From: Blepharisma japonicum | Lineage: Eukaryota > Ciliophora > Heterotrichea > Heterotrichida > Blepharismidae | NCBI GenBank assembly: GCA_949751835.1 | Contig: CATKHK010000003.1 | Coordinates: 744,001-808,000, forward strand | Length of the DNA: 64,000 nucleotides | Reading direction: 5' to 3' | The notes under the pieces: generated by a model | What the model was told of the DNA's origin: nothing | The model's input: only the letters and a program-made list of their open reading frames with translations | Databases searched by the model: none | Shown: positions 21,860-33,984 of the stretch, piece after piece | Numbering within the stretch: position 1 is the first letter of the stretch | Layout: the number at the start of each line of letters is the position of its first letter | Position numbers and translations under genes: made by a program

Positions 21860-22843
21860 ATGGGTTGCGGAGGTTCAAAAAAAGGCGTGAAAGCTCCAGA
21901 AAATATTTCGCTAGAAAAATCTAAAAATACCACTGACAAAGCCAAGACTACTCCAAGCATAAAAATCTCAGAAAATACTGAAAATCCAATAGTCGCTTCA
22001 TTTTTCCATCAAGCAACAAATACAATTTGCTATGTGGTTACCTGCCCAAAGACCAAAAAATGTGCAGTTTTTGATTCTGTGCTAGATTATGACCCAATTT
22101 CCTTAAAAACGTCCACTGTCCATGCAGATGGAGTAATTGCTTATATTACTGAAAATAATTTTGAGGTAGTTTATATCATTGATACCCATGTTCATGCCGA
22201 TCATTTAACAGGCTCAAAAATATTAAAAGAAAAGTACCCTAATGCAAAAGTTTGTATAGGTTTTAATGTAACTACAGTCCAAAAAGTCTTCCAAAGAATC
22301 TTAAACTTGTTAGATCTTAAAACTGATGGCTCACAGTTCGATAAACTTATAAAAGATAATGAAGAAATCCCATTAGGCGACCTAAAAATAAGAGGAATTT
22401 ATACACCTGGACATACTCCTGCATGCATGAGCTATGTGGTAGGAGATTCTTTGTTCACTGGAGATACCATTTTTATGCCAGATTTTGGGACTGCCCGGTG
22501 TGATTTTCCTGGGGGATCTGCTGATACTTTATATGACTCAATACAAAAATTGTTTGGGCTGCCTGACAATTTTAGAGTATTTGTGGGGCATGATTATGGG
22601 ACAAAGTCTAGAAAAGAAGCATGGGAAACTACAATGGTAGAAGAAAAGCTGCATAATTTGCATTTAAATAGTAATACACCTAGAGAGCAATTTGTCAAGT
22701 GGAGAAGTGACAGAGATGCAACTTTAGAGCTTCCGAAACTTATAATGCAATCTATACAACTAAATTTAAGGGCAGGCAGTTTCCCTCCCCCAGAAGAAAA
22801 TGGGACCTCATATTTCAAGCTTCCAATTAATCCTAAATTTTAA
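21860..22843 (+). CDS. Metallo-beta-lactamase-fold hydrolase, persulfide dioxygenase/Blh-like, with lipidation motif
   Basis: A 327-residue protein. The metal motif THVHADH lies near residue 109, PGHTPACMSY near 183, the bridging Asp in FTGDTIF near 201 and the last His in VGHDYG near 243, giving the full MBL-fold ligand set. The C-terminal half (DTLYDSIQKLFGLPDNFRVF, then W-x-TT-x-x-EE-x-x-x-N and FVKWRSDRDATLELP) matches the ETHE1/Blh branch, which handles glutathione persulfide or related sulfur species, more than glyoxalase II. Oddly it starts MGCGGSKKG, a good N-myristoylation (Gly2) and palmitoylation (Cys3) signal, plus a 40-residue Lys/Thr-rich linker, where most relatives are mitochondrial or bacterial. 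So it is probably membrane-tethered. It converges with the gene at 22862 (18 bp gap). Confidence 0.92.
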   Translation: MGCGGSKKGVKAPENISLEKSKNTTDKAKTTPSIKISENTENPIVASFFHQATNTICYVVTCPKTKKCAVFDSVLDYDPISLKTSTVHADGVIAYITENNFEVVYIIDTHVHADHLTGSKILKEKYPNAKVCIGFNVTTVQKVFQRILNLLDLKTDGSQFDKLIKDNEEIPLGDLKIRGIYTPGHTPACMSYVVGDSLFTGDTIFMPDFGTARCDFPGGSADTLYDSIQKLFGLPDNFRVFVGHDYGTKSRKEAWETTMVEEKLHNLHLNSNTPREQFVKWRSDRDATLELPKLIMQSIQLNLRAGSFPPPEENGTSYFKLPINPKF

Positions 22844-22861
22844 TAATAATTAAAAAAATAA

Positions 22862-23962
22862 TTAATTACTCAATTGTGACTCTTGACCATCTTCTTGGAA
22901 TTTTGGACATGCAAAATTTTTTTCCATTAAATTAAGGTTATACGCTTCAGTTGTTTTGTACATCATGTCATCCCTTGGGCTGAGACTTTTTATTGTAGGG
23001 ATATGATATGCGCTATATAAATGTTACCCTCTTATAGTGCTTTGCTTGTAAAATGCTCGGTCATATCTTTCTAGGTCTGGCGAATGAGGAGTTTTTAGTA
23101 TATGTTCATGTATTAATGGCTTTCTAGCAGGGTTTTTATTGAAATCGATAAGTGTAAAATTAAGCCTAGGCATAAGTTTTTCTTCATTTTTATTATAAGG
23201 TCCAGGAGTTTCTCCAATCTTATGCAGCTCTTGTCTTGGTATCATTTTATCAAATGCTACTGTTCTTGACCTTTTATGTTTAGAATTATTCGTATCCGCT
23301 GATGCATAAAAATCAAACCTCAGCTCATTTGGTGGATTGGATGATTTTACAAAAGGATCCCTTGGTTTTTGGATTTTAAAATCCAAAGGCGATTTTATCT
23401 TTTGGCCTGGCTTTTCAGGGATCGGGGTTACACTTTCTGACTGCTTGCTGAACTTGTCTTGATAATCATTTAGATTATATATTGTTCGGTTTAATTTATT
23501 GTCATAATATCCTATGCTGGTCTTCGAGAATTCGGCTGGGAATGTGCAATTTAAATCATCATCTACGCAAGCAGGAATAAAAATTTTCTTTTGTCTTGGA
23601 GCTCCTATTTTTTCCTTAATTTTTGGGGCTTGGTTAATTCTTGGATCTATAACATTATATTTAGGTGTGTATCTTCCTACCTTAGGAGACTCAGTTTTAT
23701 TGCGATATGCATAATCTCTTTGCTCTCGTGAAACTGATACAAAAGAAGCTGTGCATTTTTTTGGCTTATTTGCCTTAGCTTTTTCTTCGTCTTCGAGCTC
23801 TTTTTCAAGGTTTTCTAAGAGTCCCTTGATGCCAGCTGCTGGAAGTGGCTCAGGTTCTTTTATTTTTGGCTTTCTTTTAGGGGATAAACTTAAGTTTGCG
23901 AAGAAGTGCATACTGGCTTTACCTTGGCGAGAAAAGAGGACTTCGTTTTTAAGAATTTCCAT
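22862..23962 (-). CDS. Pro/Gly-motif protein, probably ciliary or cytoskeletal
   Basis: Spliced model of 361 residues: ATG at 23962, one 15-nt intron at 23013-23027, TAA at 22862. The intron adds about 49 residues (GAYHIPTIKSLSPRDDMMYK...) after STIRG. Basic, Pro-rich and without membrane segments. Motifs such as KVGRYTPKYNVIDPR and ETPGPYNKNEEK look like the P-G-x-Y repeats of sperm-tail/SHIPPO-type and microtubule-inner proteins. A cilium or microtubule role is therefore likely but not proven; no named orthologue recognised. Confidence 0.82.
23013..23027 (-). other. 15-nt intron
   Basis: On the minus strand GTAACATTTATATAG, phase 2, A at position 10, with a stop in frame directly at its start. 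Splicing gives GG-C joining to GAYHIPTI. Confidence 0.88.
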
Positions 23963-25012
23963 TAGTATGCAGAAATCAGTTAAATTTAATAGAGATTTAT
24001 AGGTAAGAAATATAAGTTTAAAATAAAATTAGTTTTAGATATTATCAAAATCATTCGGGAAATAGCTTTAAGATTTCCTCAATTCATCATTTGATTATTG
24101 TAATTTTCTCATCATAATTAGTTTGAAATATCTTTTGAAATGGATAATTTCATATTAAAAATGAATAAAAATCATTTCTTTATGTATAAGAACTACAAAA
24201 ATGGCTTTTCTCTTTTGATCAGAAAATCATTTTATCAAGAAAAATGAGGCAAATCTTTATTTTTAATATGCTTGATATGCCCATTAAAAATCTGACATCA
24301 AAAACTATTTTGATTCTTAAAATAAACAAAATTAGATTTTCACATATAAAAGCTAATTAGAAAGAATTTTAGTCTTGGTCAAGTATTAAAGCATTTCACC
24401 AAAAATTATTCAATAATTCAATAAGCCAATTAATCATTTATGGATATCAATCTAAAGAAGAAAGTTTTAGCATTCTGTCTATAGATTACCCCATTTATAA
24501 TTTGACTAGTTTAACAAATCATTTATTTTTAGACCCAGAGATTTAGCAATAAGCTGCTTTACCTACACAATATTGAAAAATTATTTAATTTCTTTTTCTC
24601 TCCAGCTTTAGAAAAATTAAGTCTAAGGTGGATTTACTAATTTTTTTCTGTTATAATAGATTGATAATCAATCTGATTAGCATGTACTAATCTCTAGATT
24701 TCTTAAATCAACATAATGAGCCAATAATTTTATATCATTAATAGCTCTTGATTAATGGATATATTTATTAATCAACTTGCTTTAAAGACTTCTATTAAGC
24801 ATTGATTTTTGCAAGCTCGCAAAATTTCATAGAGATAAAATTTTCCTTCACGCCAAAAGTCCTTCAAAATTTCACAAAAATCCAAATGTTATCGACTTTT
24901 ATGTTTTTTCAATTATGATAAATAAAGAGTTTATATCCTCAGATTCACATATTTTCTGATCTCAACGTTTAATATTTGTAATTTTCATAATTTAATAAGG
25001 ATAACAAAGAAA
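23963..25012. other. Intergenic, divergent promoter region, about 1 kb
   Basis: AT-rich. No gene, repeat or folded island noticed. Confidence 0.5.
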
Positions 25013-27205
25013 ATGAGGATGGCTAGTAATAATAATATGAACAAGTATCATGAAAGCTGATGGGAAGAAGAGGTCAGTGAAACTTTTCAAATTTTGAAGA
25101 AGTACATTTATCTTTCTATGGGAATTATTGTAGCTGCATGCTTGCTTTGTCTATTACTGGTTAATTCAAGTATATCAATATTCCTGATTCAAGCGCCGTT
25201 CATAGTCATTCACTCGTGCACGTTTTTAATTCTCCCTTATTTAGAAAATAAAAATGCAATTATCAAGGCGATTTCTTCGATTGCTTATGCTGAATTATCT
25301 GGGATTTCGTTGTTTTATCAGGCAAGCCACCTATCATCAGAACACAGAATTCTTATAGAGATGCATGCTGTGCTAATTGTGAAGCATTTAGAGCTGCCTT
25401 TTATTAAGTCATTTTGGCTTAGAAATTTGATATATGGAAGACATGTATTTTTGTGGTATTACATTAAATATTATTACGGAGAGCTAAGCTTTGAGGAAAA
25501 TTTTTCTATGCATATGACGACTTTATATGTTTTAATTATTTTCAATCTTATATCTTATTATAGATTGAAATCTTCATTCGAAAGGTTTTTATACAGGAAA
25601 GAGCAAGAAGCTGCCGAAAACAGACTTGGTGTCATAATGAGTGCATACCCAGGTGGCATTCTTGTGATTTCAAGTCTTCAAAAAATCGAATACTGCAACT
25701 CTACAATGCTTAATTTACTTTCTTGTACTTATCACGAAATTTTTCCATTGCTTGAAGGTGTTCAATACTCAAAAGACAAAAAATTTTCCAATGTAACAAA
25801 CTCAAATAAACTTGTTGATGATATTCAAATTTTATTTGGATCTGAAACAAACCATGAAGTAATGCTGGGCATTTCAGTGATCGGAGAAAATAGTATTGAA
25901 TGGAAGGCAACAAAAGTCCTTTGAGAAGATAAATTTGCATTAATCATTTATGCCAGGAATGCAAATCAGATTATTCAGCTGGAACAAACTATTGCAGAAA
26001 ATAAAATAAAGACTGTGCTGTTGAGATCTGTGTCCCATGAACTTAGGACTCCAATTAATGCAATTTCATTTTTAGTCCATGATTTGATTGAAGACGTGAA
26101 ATTCATATTGGCAAAGTCACATTTAAAAAAGCTAAAAATGATATCGGTTTCTTCAAAATTATTATTATCCTTGGTCAATGATTTATTAGATTATTCAAGA
26201 ATGTTAGCAGGTGTATTTGCTATCCAAAAGTCAAGGGTTCATTTAAAAGAAGTAATCAGCAGCACTTGTGATTTGATAAGAATTCAAGCTTTAAAAAAAG
26301 GCTTAGGATTAGGAATAAGAATTGATCCAATGCTTCCTGAGTATATTTATACAGACCCTTTTAGATTAAGCCAAATTTTGTTGAATTTGCTTAGCAATGC
26401 TTTAAAATTCACAATGAAAGGACAAATAGATATTTCTTGTATTTCTACTAAAGAAAATAAATTAAAAATATCAGTAAGGGACACAGGACTGGGAATTCGC
26501 ACAGAAAAGCTGCAAACCCTATTTGAAGAATTCAATACCGAAAATATACCCAATATAAACCCGCAAGGCTGCGGGCTTGGCCTTCATATTTCTAATAGAA
26601 TAATTAAAGCACTTGGAAATGGCACTATAAGTGTCGTATCCCAATTCGGCAAAGGCTCTATCTTTTCATTTACAATTGATATATCCGAAGACAATAATTC
26701 CCCTGGTGATTTATCAATAATTTCTAATGAAAAAGACTCGCTTTTTGACGAAGAAAACCAAAACGTCATCACAATTAAGCAATTCTTCACATTCCATGAA
26801 GGAAAAACCCAATCCCCCAAGGTTTTAATAGCAGATGATAATGATTTTAATAGAATTATTATTGGGACTCTATTAAAGCGGAACGGGATTTTATTTGATG
26901 AAGCCTGTAATGGTAAAGAAGCAGTCGACAAAATAACCTTAAAAAGCATAAAAGAAAAGCAATATTCAGTTGTCATAATGGACTGTAACATGCCTGAATT
27001 AAATGGGTGGGAAGCTTCCAAAAAAATTTGTGCACTATATGGTGAAGGACGGTTAGCTGAAAAACCAACAATAATAGGGCACTCTGCGTACAGCTCAGCT
27101 GAAGATATTGCTTTATGCTACCAAAGTGGGATGGCAGAAGTCCTCGTAAAGCCTTGTAGCCCTGAAGAAATTTTAGGGACTATAAAAAAATATTTGACAA
27201 GTTAG
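25013..27205 (+). CDS. Membrane-bound hybrid histidine kinase
   Basis: 730 residues from ATG at 25013 with TGA-Trp at the N-terminus (HESWWEEE) and near 25922. Residues 25-180 hold several hydrophobic segments, then a PAS-like region (about 195-310, GVIMSAYPGGILVISSLQKIEYCN). HisKA: SHELRTP with the phospho-His near 341. HATPase: N box LLNLLSNALKF near 456, DTGLGI near 489, GCGLGL near 519. A receiver follows from about residue 600: VLIADDNDFN, phospho-acceptor Asp near 657 (VIMDCNMPELNG), Lys near 713 (LVKPCSPEE). All catalytic residues are present. It would autophosphorylate and pass phosphate to its own receiver, and needs a separate HPt partner not in this window. The ligand is unknown. 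It converges with a PH-kinase gene (49 bp gap). Confidence 0.95.
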
Positions 27206-27254
27206 TAATATTTTTTATTTTTTATTTAATTATAATATAAAATATTTATAATAA

Positions 27255-28484
27255 TTAAGAACGAGATGTCTGGGATCCAGATGGCTGTGAGGTAGAATGA
27301 ATATCAGGAAGCGTTGTATTTAATTCTTGATGAAGCCAGGAATCTTGCAATGCTTCTTTGGCTGTAGGCCGTATATTTGGTAATGGCTCTGTTAATTTTA
27401 AAACAAGCATTGACGCATGTTTTGAGACAGTTTTCCAAGCTGGGTGCTGGAAAGAAAGTTTGCCTTCTCGATTTTTTAGAATTACTTCGGTCATATTTTT
27501 ACCGTTAAACGGCATTCTTCCACTGAGCAAAATGTATAAAATGACTCCGACACTAAATACGTCAGCTTTGGCATCGTAATAGTGTTTCCTCAATATCTCA
27601 GGTGCTATATACCCAGGAGATCCGCACCTTAGACGCAAACCTTCTGTAACCTCTGCTGCTAAGCCGAAGTCAATAATTTTAAAATCATAATCGTTTTCTT
27701 CAGAGACCATAAGAATATTTTCTAGCTTAAGATCTCTATGAACTATATCAAACGAACTCATATAGTCTAAAACTTCAAGAATTTTTTCGGTGAAATGAGC
27801 GGCTGTTCTCTCATTGAACATTTTTTTCTTGACCAATCTTGAATGTAAGTTACCTCCTTCTACATAATCCGTGACTAAGTAGATATGAGATGGATCTTCA
27901 TATACATAATGAAGTTTTACAATGTTTGGATGGTCAAGCATTCTCATAATTTTTATTTCATTAACCACACTGTTAAGACTAGTGGTACTGCTAAGGCTGT
28001 CTTTTTTAATAGCTTTAACTGCATAAGGTTTTGAGTCAAGATTGCTTAAAGCTAAATAGACAACCCCAAAGCTGCCGCTTCCTATCTCTTTTATTATTGA
28101 AAAATCATTATAAAAGTCTGTCATAATACCAACTGGAAGAAGAACGTCTAGTCAGTCATTTAATTTTTCTTCATTTTCTAAATAGAAATCCCGAGAGCAT
28201 CCTCGATGGCCAACTGAAAACCCAAACCTTTCTTTATCACCATTAACCTCTGTAAAAGGCTCAATAATCTTCCAATCCAATAAAGTTATTTTATTAATTG
28301 AATCAGGGATAACCTTTATAAGATAGTTTTGGGTCAATATTAGCTCACAAGATTTGACCGCTCCTTGCTTTGTCTTATAAAAAACTGTGTTTTTAAAGAT
28401 TATGCGGCTATTTTTGTTTTTTTCTGGCTTCCAGAACTTGTGAGATCCTTGAAACTTGTTATTTATGGACTCAAACAGGGACAT
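27255..28484 (-). CDS. PH-like domain plus CAMK-like Ser/Thr kinase (PHK-1)
   Basis: 409 residues from ATG at 28484; one TGA-Trp (NDWLD, residue 111) joins the two halves. Residues 1-118 fit a PH domain: SCELILTQNYLIKV, DWKIIEPFTE, FGFSVGH, RDFYLENEEKLNDW with the typical C-terminal Trp. Kinase from about 127: GSGSFG loop, Lys in AVKAIKK, HRDLKLEN, DFG (as IIDFGLA), GSPGYIAPEIL. Ends in a Ser/Thr/Gln tail after HQELNTTLP. The most conventional glycine loop of the array, and the most diverged in sequence. Likely activated or localised by phosphoinositides, which is inference; substrates unknown. Confidence 0.93.
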
Positions 28485-29212
28485 TTATATTTATTACTGT
28501 CAATAGTTTTCATCAATTTATCAATTTATCGGTGTTTTTGGGGCAGTTTTACAGAGATAATTAAGAAAAGTGATAGAAATTTTAGATATTAAAAATTCTT
28601 TTTTTAAGTAAAATCAACAGAAAGTAAAAAAAAATTTAAAAATTGGTTAATTTCAATTACATAGAAGCAGTTTTTGCCTTCATTAAACAATAGGATTCCT
28701 AATTTTAGGCTCCGATGAGAGAATGAAAGAGATTATTTGTGAAAGAAATAATTCTAAATTTTTTGATTTGTAGATATAGAGGTTAGTTTTATCAAAACTC
28801 AACAATTTTTTAGAACTATAATGCTGAGGAAGAATATAAGTCTGATTTTGTATAGTCGATCTAACATTTTATAATATCCTCATAATGACTAGCATGCAAA
28901 TCATCATATATAACTATGAAAAAAATTGAAATAATAATTAAAAGAAATTTATTAGTTTTTATAGCTTATAAAGACTAGCACAGGCAAAATTTTATAATAA
29001 TGATTTATTTCAATTTAAGCAATTTATTTTACTAAATATAAAATCAAATTTCCTCTTATTAGCAGTGCCTATTTTCTTAATTTTGTACAAATAGATCTTT
29101 AATATATTAACCAACAACTTATAGCATTCTATCAATTTATTTTTACAATTTTATTATAAATTGTGCGTTAATAGATTTTATCATTAAGGGTACTAACTCG
29201 CTTAATTTATCT
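28485..29212. other. Intergenic within kinase array
   Basis: AT-rich spacer, no gene seen. It serves as promoter region for PHK-1 and the 3' flank of PHK-2. Confidence 0.5.
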
Positions 29213-30556
29213 TTATGGTTCAATTTTTTTTTTTTTGTTTATGCTATCAGCTAATTTTTTATTTGAGGAAATAGTATCATTTAGCCCTCGAAGCCATGAA
29301 TCATTCAATGCTTCTTTTGCAAAAGGTCTTAATTTAGGGTTCGGATCCATCAATTTCATAATAAATCTAATCCCTTTTTTAGACACATGCCTTCAATTTT
29401 CATTTTCAAAAGATATAACACCATCTCTATTTTTACGTAGAATTTCTACTGGATTTCTGCCACTGAATGGCATTTTACCTGATAATAATATATAAATAAT
29501 GACTCCGAAACTAAAAATATCAGCTTTGAAATCATAGGATAATTTTCTTAAAATCTCAGGAGCTATATATCCAGGAGAGCCGCATCTTGTTTGCGAGTTC
29601 TCATTTAATTCGACTGCAAGTCCAAAATCAGCTAATTTGAAATCGCAATCGTTATCCTCAGAAGTCATTAGAATGTTTTCTAATTTGATGTCACGGTGAA
29701 CGATATTAAGGGAACTTAAATAGTCAAGCACACTTAATAGTTTCGTAGCAAACCGAGCTACTGTTTTCTCGTCAAATTTTTTCTTTTTGTTAATTCTTGT
29801 AAATAAGTTATCATGCTCTACATAATCAAGAATTAAACATATATGATTTGAGCACTCATAAACATCATGGATTTTAATTATATTAGGGTGGCTGAGTTTT
29901 TTCAGCACCGTAATTTCATTTATGAGATTTTCTAAACCCATCTCATTTTTTACTAAGTTTCCCTTATTAATTGCTTTTACAGCAAATTGTTTTCCTGTAG
30001 AATTATTATTAGCAAGATATACTTTACCAACAGTTCCACATCCAATTTCATTGATTAATGTAAAATCGTCAGTAAAGCTTGTTAATACACAAATTGAAGC
30101 TAAATGATCTTGCATAGTTTTTTTTATAGCCAAAGTTTCTGGGATTGCCTCCCTATATGGGCTTTGCATAATACGAGATCATATTCTATCTTCAATTTTG
30201 CTTAGTAGTAGCAAAGCAGCAAGCCATTCACTAAGCTTTTCTTTATTTTCTAAATAAAATTTTTGAGAAGCTTCATCGTCGCTTATTAAAAACCCAAATA
30301 ATTCTATCTGGCCTATAATTTCTGTAAACGGTTTTATTATTTTTTTATCCAATAAAGCTACTTTATTGGCAGAATTCGGACATATCTTTATTAGATATTT
30401 TTGAGCTAGTGCTAGCTCCCTTGATTTAAAGATCCCTTTTTTGGACTTTAAAAAAACTGTTCCCTGGAAAACAATTTCTATATTGTCAATATTAGCAAAA
30501 TTTCAAAATTTTTTAGATTCTTTGATCTTGGTATTTGTGAACTCAATTGAAAGCAT
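29213..30556 (-). CDS. PH-like domain plus CAMK-like kinase (PHK-2)
   Basis: 447 residues from ATG at 30556 to TAA at 29213, with TGA-Trp codons near residues 18, 128 and in the C-lobe. PH-like part about 1-123 (KSRELALAQKYLIKI, LFGFLISDDEASQKFYLE). A linker of about 45 residues precedes the kinase (from about 175): GCGTVG loop, AVKAINK, HRDIKLEN, ADFG, GSPGYIAPEIL. C-terminus ends in a poly-Lys run coded by a 13-nt A tract, a likely slippage spot. Its kinase core is almost identical to PHK-3, including many silent sites, whereas the N-terminal domain and linker differ. Confidence 0.92.
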
Positions 30557-31447
30557 TTTTTTAATTTTTGTTTTAGAGATTTCATTTCTTAAATATGCAT
30601 ATTTAATCTAGAATAAATTATATTATTCCCATTTTTAAGGAAAAGATAACAGAAAATTAAAAAAAGAGTTAATTTGCTGGACAAGTTCATATAATTTAGT
30701 GTTTTTAATCTTTTAGTCATAACTAGTAAATGCTTTGATTTAATTTGAAAAAATTAAGAATTTTTTTTTAAATAAAATTGAAGAATTTTTGCCTTATAAA
30801 TTAAGAATTCATATTGTTTTAAATAGATATTTGCATAAACATAAAATTTTTATATACTTAGGAAAATTTTTATTTTTAGTAAAAATCCATTTTTTGGCAT
30901 AATTTTTACTAAAGAAGCGATGTTTTTAGCAACAAGGAAGACTATCTATATCAAAGCCCAATACTTTTATAGGACAAAATATCAGAAAATGAGATATTAT
31001 CCCTAATTTAGCATTCAGAGCTTAAAAGATGCCATACTCAGCCTTAAACTTTCATCTTAAATTTTTACTTTATCTAATATATTTATTATGAATATTTGGC
31101 TCAACAAAATTAGCTTACAGTTGAACTCTGATCAGACATGAAATAAAAATACTTAATTTGCAATTAGTTTTATTCTTAATATAGTCTGATTTAAATCAGG
31201 GGATTGAGCTATAAATTGATAACCATAATTATTAATTAAATTAAAATCAGAAGATTGCATATTCAAGTCAGAATAATATGGCAATGATAAAATTTCCTAA
31301 AAAATATTTTTTAGAAATTTTAATATTTTTTCGAAGTTTTGTAATCATACTCCTAACAACCTATAATCTCTATCTATTTAATAATTGCAAATATTTTATA
31401 TCAAATAAATTTAATATTTATCAGCGTTAATTTGCTTAACGCTATCT
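30557..31447. other. Intergenic within kinase array
   Basis: AT-rich spacer, no open frame or fold seen. Sequence just before PHK-2 and PHK-3 starts shows local similarity, as expected of a tandem duplication. Confidence 0.45.
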
Positions 31448-32902
31448 TTACGGTCCAATTTTCATTTTTTTGCTTACACAATCAGATAATTTTTTATTTG
31501 AGAGTTTTTTATCAAAACAAATTGTTTCATTGGTTTCATCTAAACCTTGCTGAAGCCACGGGTCATTCAATAATTCTTTTGCGAATGGTCTTGATTTAGG
31601 ATTCGGATCCATCAATTTCATAATAAATCGAATCCCTTTTTTAGACACATGACTTCAAATTTCATTTCGAAAAGAAATAACACCTTCTAGATTTTTACGT
31701 AGAATTTCTACTGGATTTCTGCCACTGAATGGCATTTTACCTGATAGTAATATATAAATAATTACTCCAAAACTAAAAATATCAGCTTTGAAATCATAGG
31801 ATAATTTTCTTAAAATCTCAGGAGCTATATATCCAGGAGAGCCGCATCTTGTTTGCGAGTTCTCATTTAATTCGGATGCAAGTCCAAAATCAGCTAATTT
31901 GAAATCGTAATCATTATCCTCAGAAGTCATTAGAATGTTTTCTAATTTGATGTCACGGTGAACGATATTAAGGGAACTTAAATAGTCAAGCACACTTAAT
32001 AGTTTCGTAGCAAACCGAGCTACAGTCTTCTCATCAAATGTTTTCTTTCCAATAATTCGTGAAAATAAAGTATCATGCTCGACATAATCAAGGACTAAGC
32101 ATATATGGTTTGTGCAGTCATAAACGTCATGGATTTTAATTATATTAGGGTGATTGAGTTTTCTCATCACCTTAATTTCATTTACAAGATTTTCTAAGCC
32201 CATCTCATTTTTTACTAAGTTCTCCTTATTGATTGCTTTTACAGCAAATTGTTTTCCTGTAGAATTATTATTAGCCAGATATACTTTACCAACAGTTCCA
32301 TGCCCGATTTCGTTCAGTAAAGTAAAGTCGTCAGAAAAACTCGTTAATGCATAAATTGAAGTTAAATAGTCTAGCTTAGTATTTTTGGTCGGCAAAATTT
32401 CTGGAATTGCCTCCTTATACAGATTTTGTATAAGACAAGACTGTTGTCTACCCTCATTTTCTTCTTTAGGAGCCTGATGTTCTTCTGACGCTATCATGGA
32501 TTTTTGAGTATTAGGGTCATCTTTTATTTTGCCCTTAAAATTTTTACTCAACAGCAGCAAAGCAGTTAGCCATTCATTAAGTTTTTCGTCATTTTCAACA
32601 TAAAACTTTTGAGAAGCATCCTCTCCACTTATTAGGAACCCAAATAGTTTTATCTCACCTATAGATTCTGTAAAAGATTTAATTATTTTTTTATCCAATA
32701 AAGCGACTTTATTGGTAGAATTCGGGTTTATCTTTATAAGATAGTTTTGAGCCAGTGCTAACTCACATGATTTAAAGACCCCTTTTTTGGACTTTAGAAA
32801 AATCGTCCCTCGAAAAACCGTTTCTATATGATTGTTATTAACAAACTCTCAAAAATTGCTAGATCCTTGAATCTTGGCACATATATACTCAATTGAAGAC
32901 AT
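31448..32902 (-). CDS. PH-like domain plus CAMK-like kinase (PHK-3)
   Basis: 484 residues from ATG at 32902 to TAA at 31448. PH-like residues 1-123 (SCELALAQNYLIKI, KLFGFLISGEDASQKFYVE). The linker (about 124-205) is longer than in PHK-2 and rich in Glu, Gln and Lys. Kinase: GHGTVG, AVKAINK, HRDIKLEN, ADFG, GSPGYIAPEIL, then RNEIW with TGA-Trp. The core from the glycine loop to KLMDPNPK is nearly the same as PHK-2. Ends KKMKIGP. Confidence 0.92.
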
Positions 32903-33984
32903 TTATTTTTATTACTGATTTTTATTTTTCTAATTGTGGACAATTCTGAGCATTTTTAATTAGTTAATATGCTTGTATTGAGATTAATTCTAAAATTAAT
33001 ATATTAATTTTATTTTTAAGTGATAGAGAACAGAAAATTCAAAAAAAAACGTTATATTGCTTAGCAAAATTTCATGCTGCCGATTATTTTAACTCTTAAG
33101 TTATAGCTATTAAATGCTGTGATTTATTTTTGAGGATAAAAGAAAGATCTATTAAGATAAAAATTTAAGTATTTTTAGCTTATAAATTAAGAATTTATAT
33201 TATTTGAGAAATTTGCATGAAGTTTAAAAAATTTTATATTCTTAGTGAATTTATTTTCTTATTTTAGTAATAATCCATATTCTGATAAAAAAATTTTTAA
33301 AAAATCTAATCAATAAGATCTTTTTAAGTTTATAACTTTTATATTTAATTGAGCTTCTTATATTATTAAATCGGTTCTCAATCTCAAAATTTTTTATTTA
33401 AGAAATTATTTACATGATAAATTTTTAAGAAGCATCTTTCAGAAATAAGGCGTTTTTAGTGCACTCTGGAGACTTAAATATCATGAACTTTTAGTTTTAC
33501 TCTTCTTAAATTAGTAATTATTAGCAAGAAATTTTAAATCTATAAACATAATATTAATTTATATTTCGTTTTCAATTTTTATTTTTTGATGCATTTTCAA
33601 TTAATGTTCGAGAGTGAATTTTTATTAAATAATTTTGTCGAATTTTTTTTTTTAATTTATGGGTTATCAAATCACTCTTTTACAAAAAGTCTTAAATTGG
33701 TGTGGCTTTATATTTATATTAATCAAAAAGTTGACTATAAGGATTTCATATTTACATATCAGAAGACTTGAAAAAATAATAAACCTAGGCTTAAGAATTG
33801 GTTTAGCAACTAGATTTGACTTGCCACCAGAAAGCAACTACTCAAGCCTCCAATTTCTTTGGATAGGAATGAAAATGGATACCAAAATTTTGTACTCACT
33901 ACCCTATTTTTTGGATACATGCTTGCTGAAATTTTATTTTAATATTTCAGCATATAGCTCTGCTTTAAAATTCTTATCCTAGGC
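32903..33984. other. Intergenic within kinase array
   Basis: AT-rich spacer. Frames at 33586-33771 and 33659-33982 are AT-driven and overlap each other; I see no support for them. Confidence 0.5.

Noticed and set aside
33586-33982. Two overlapping plus-strand frames of 61 and 107 codons
   Set aside because: They overlap in different frames and their hydrophobic bias follows AT content; no domain seen.
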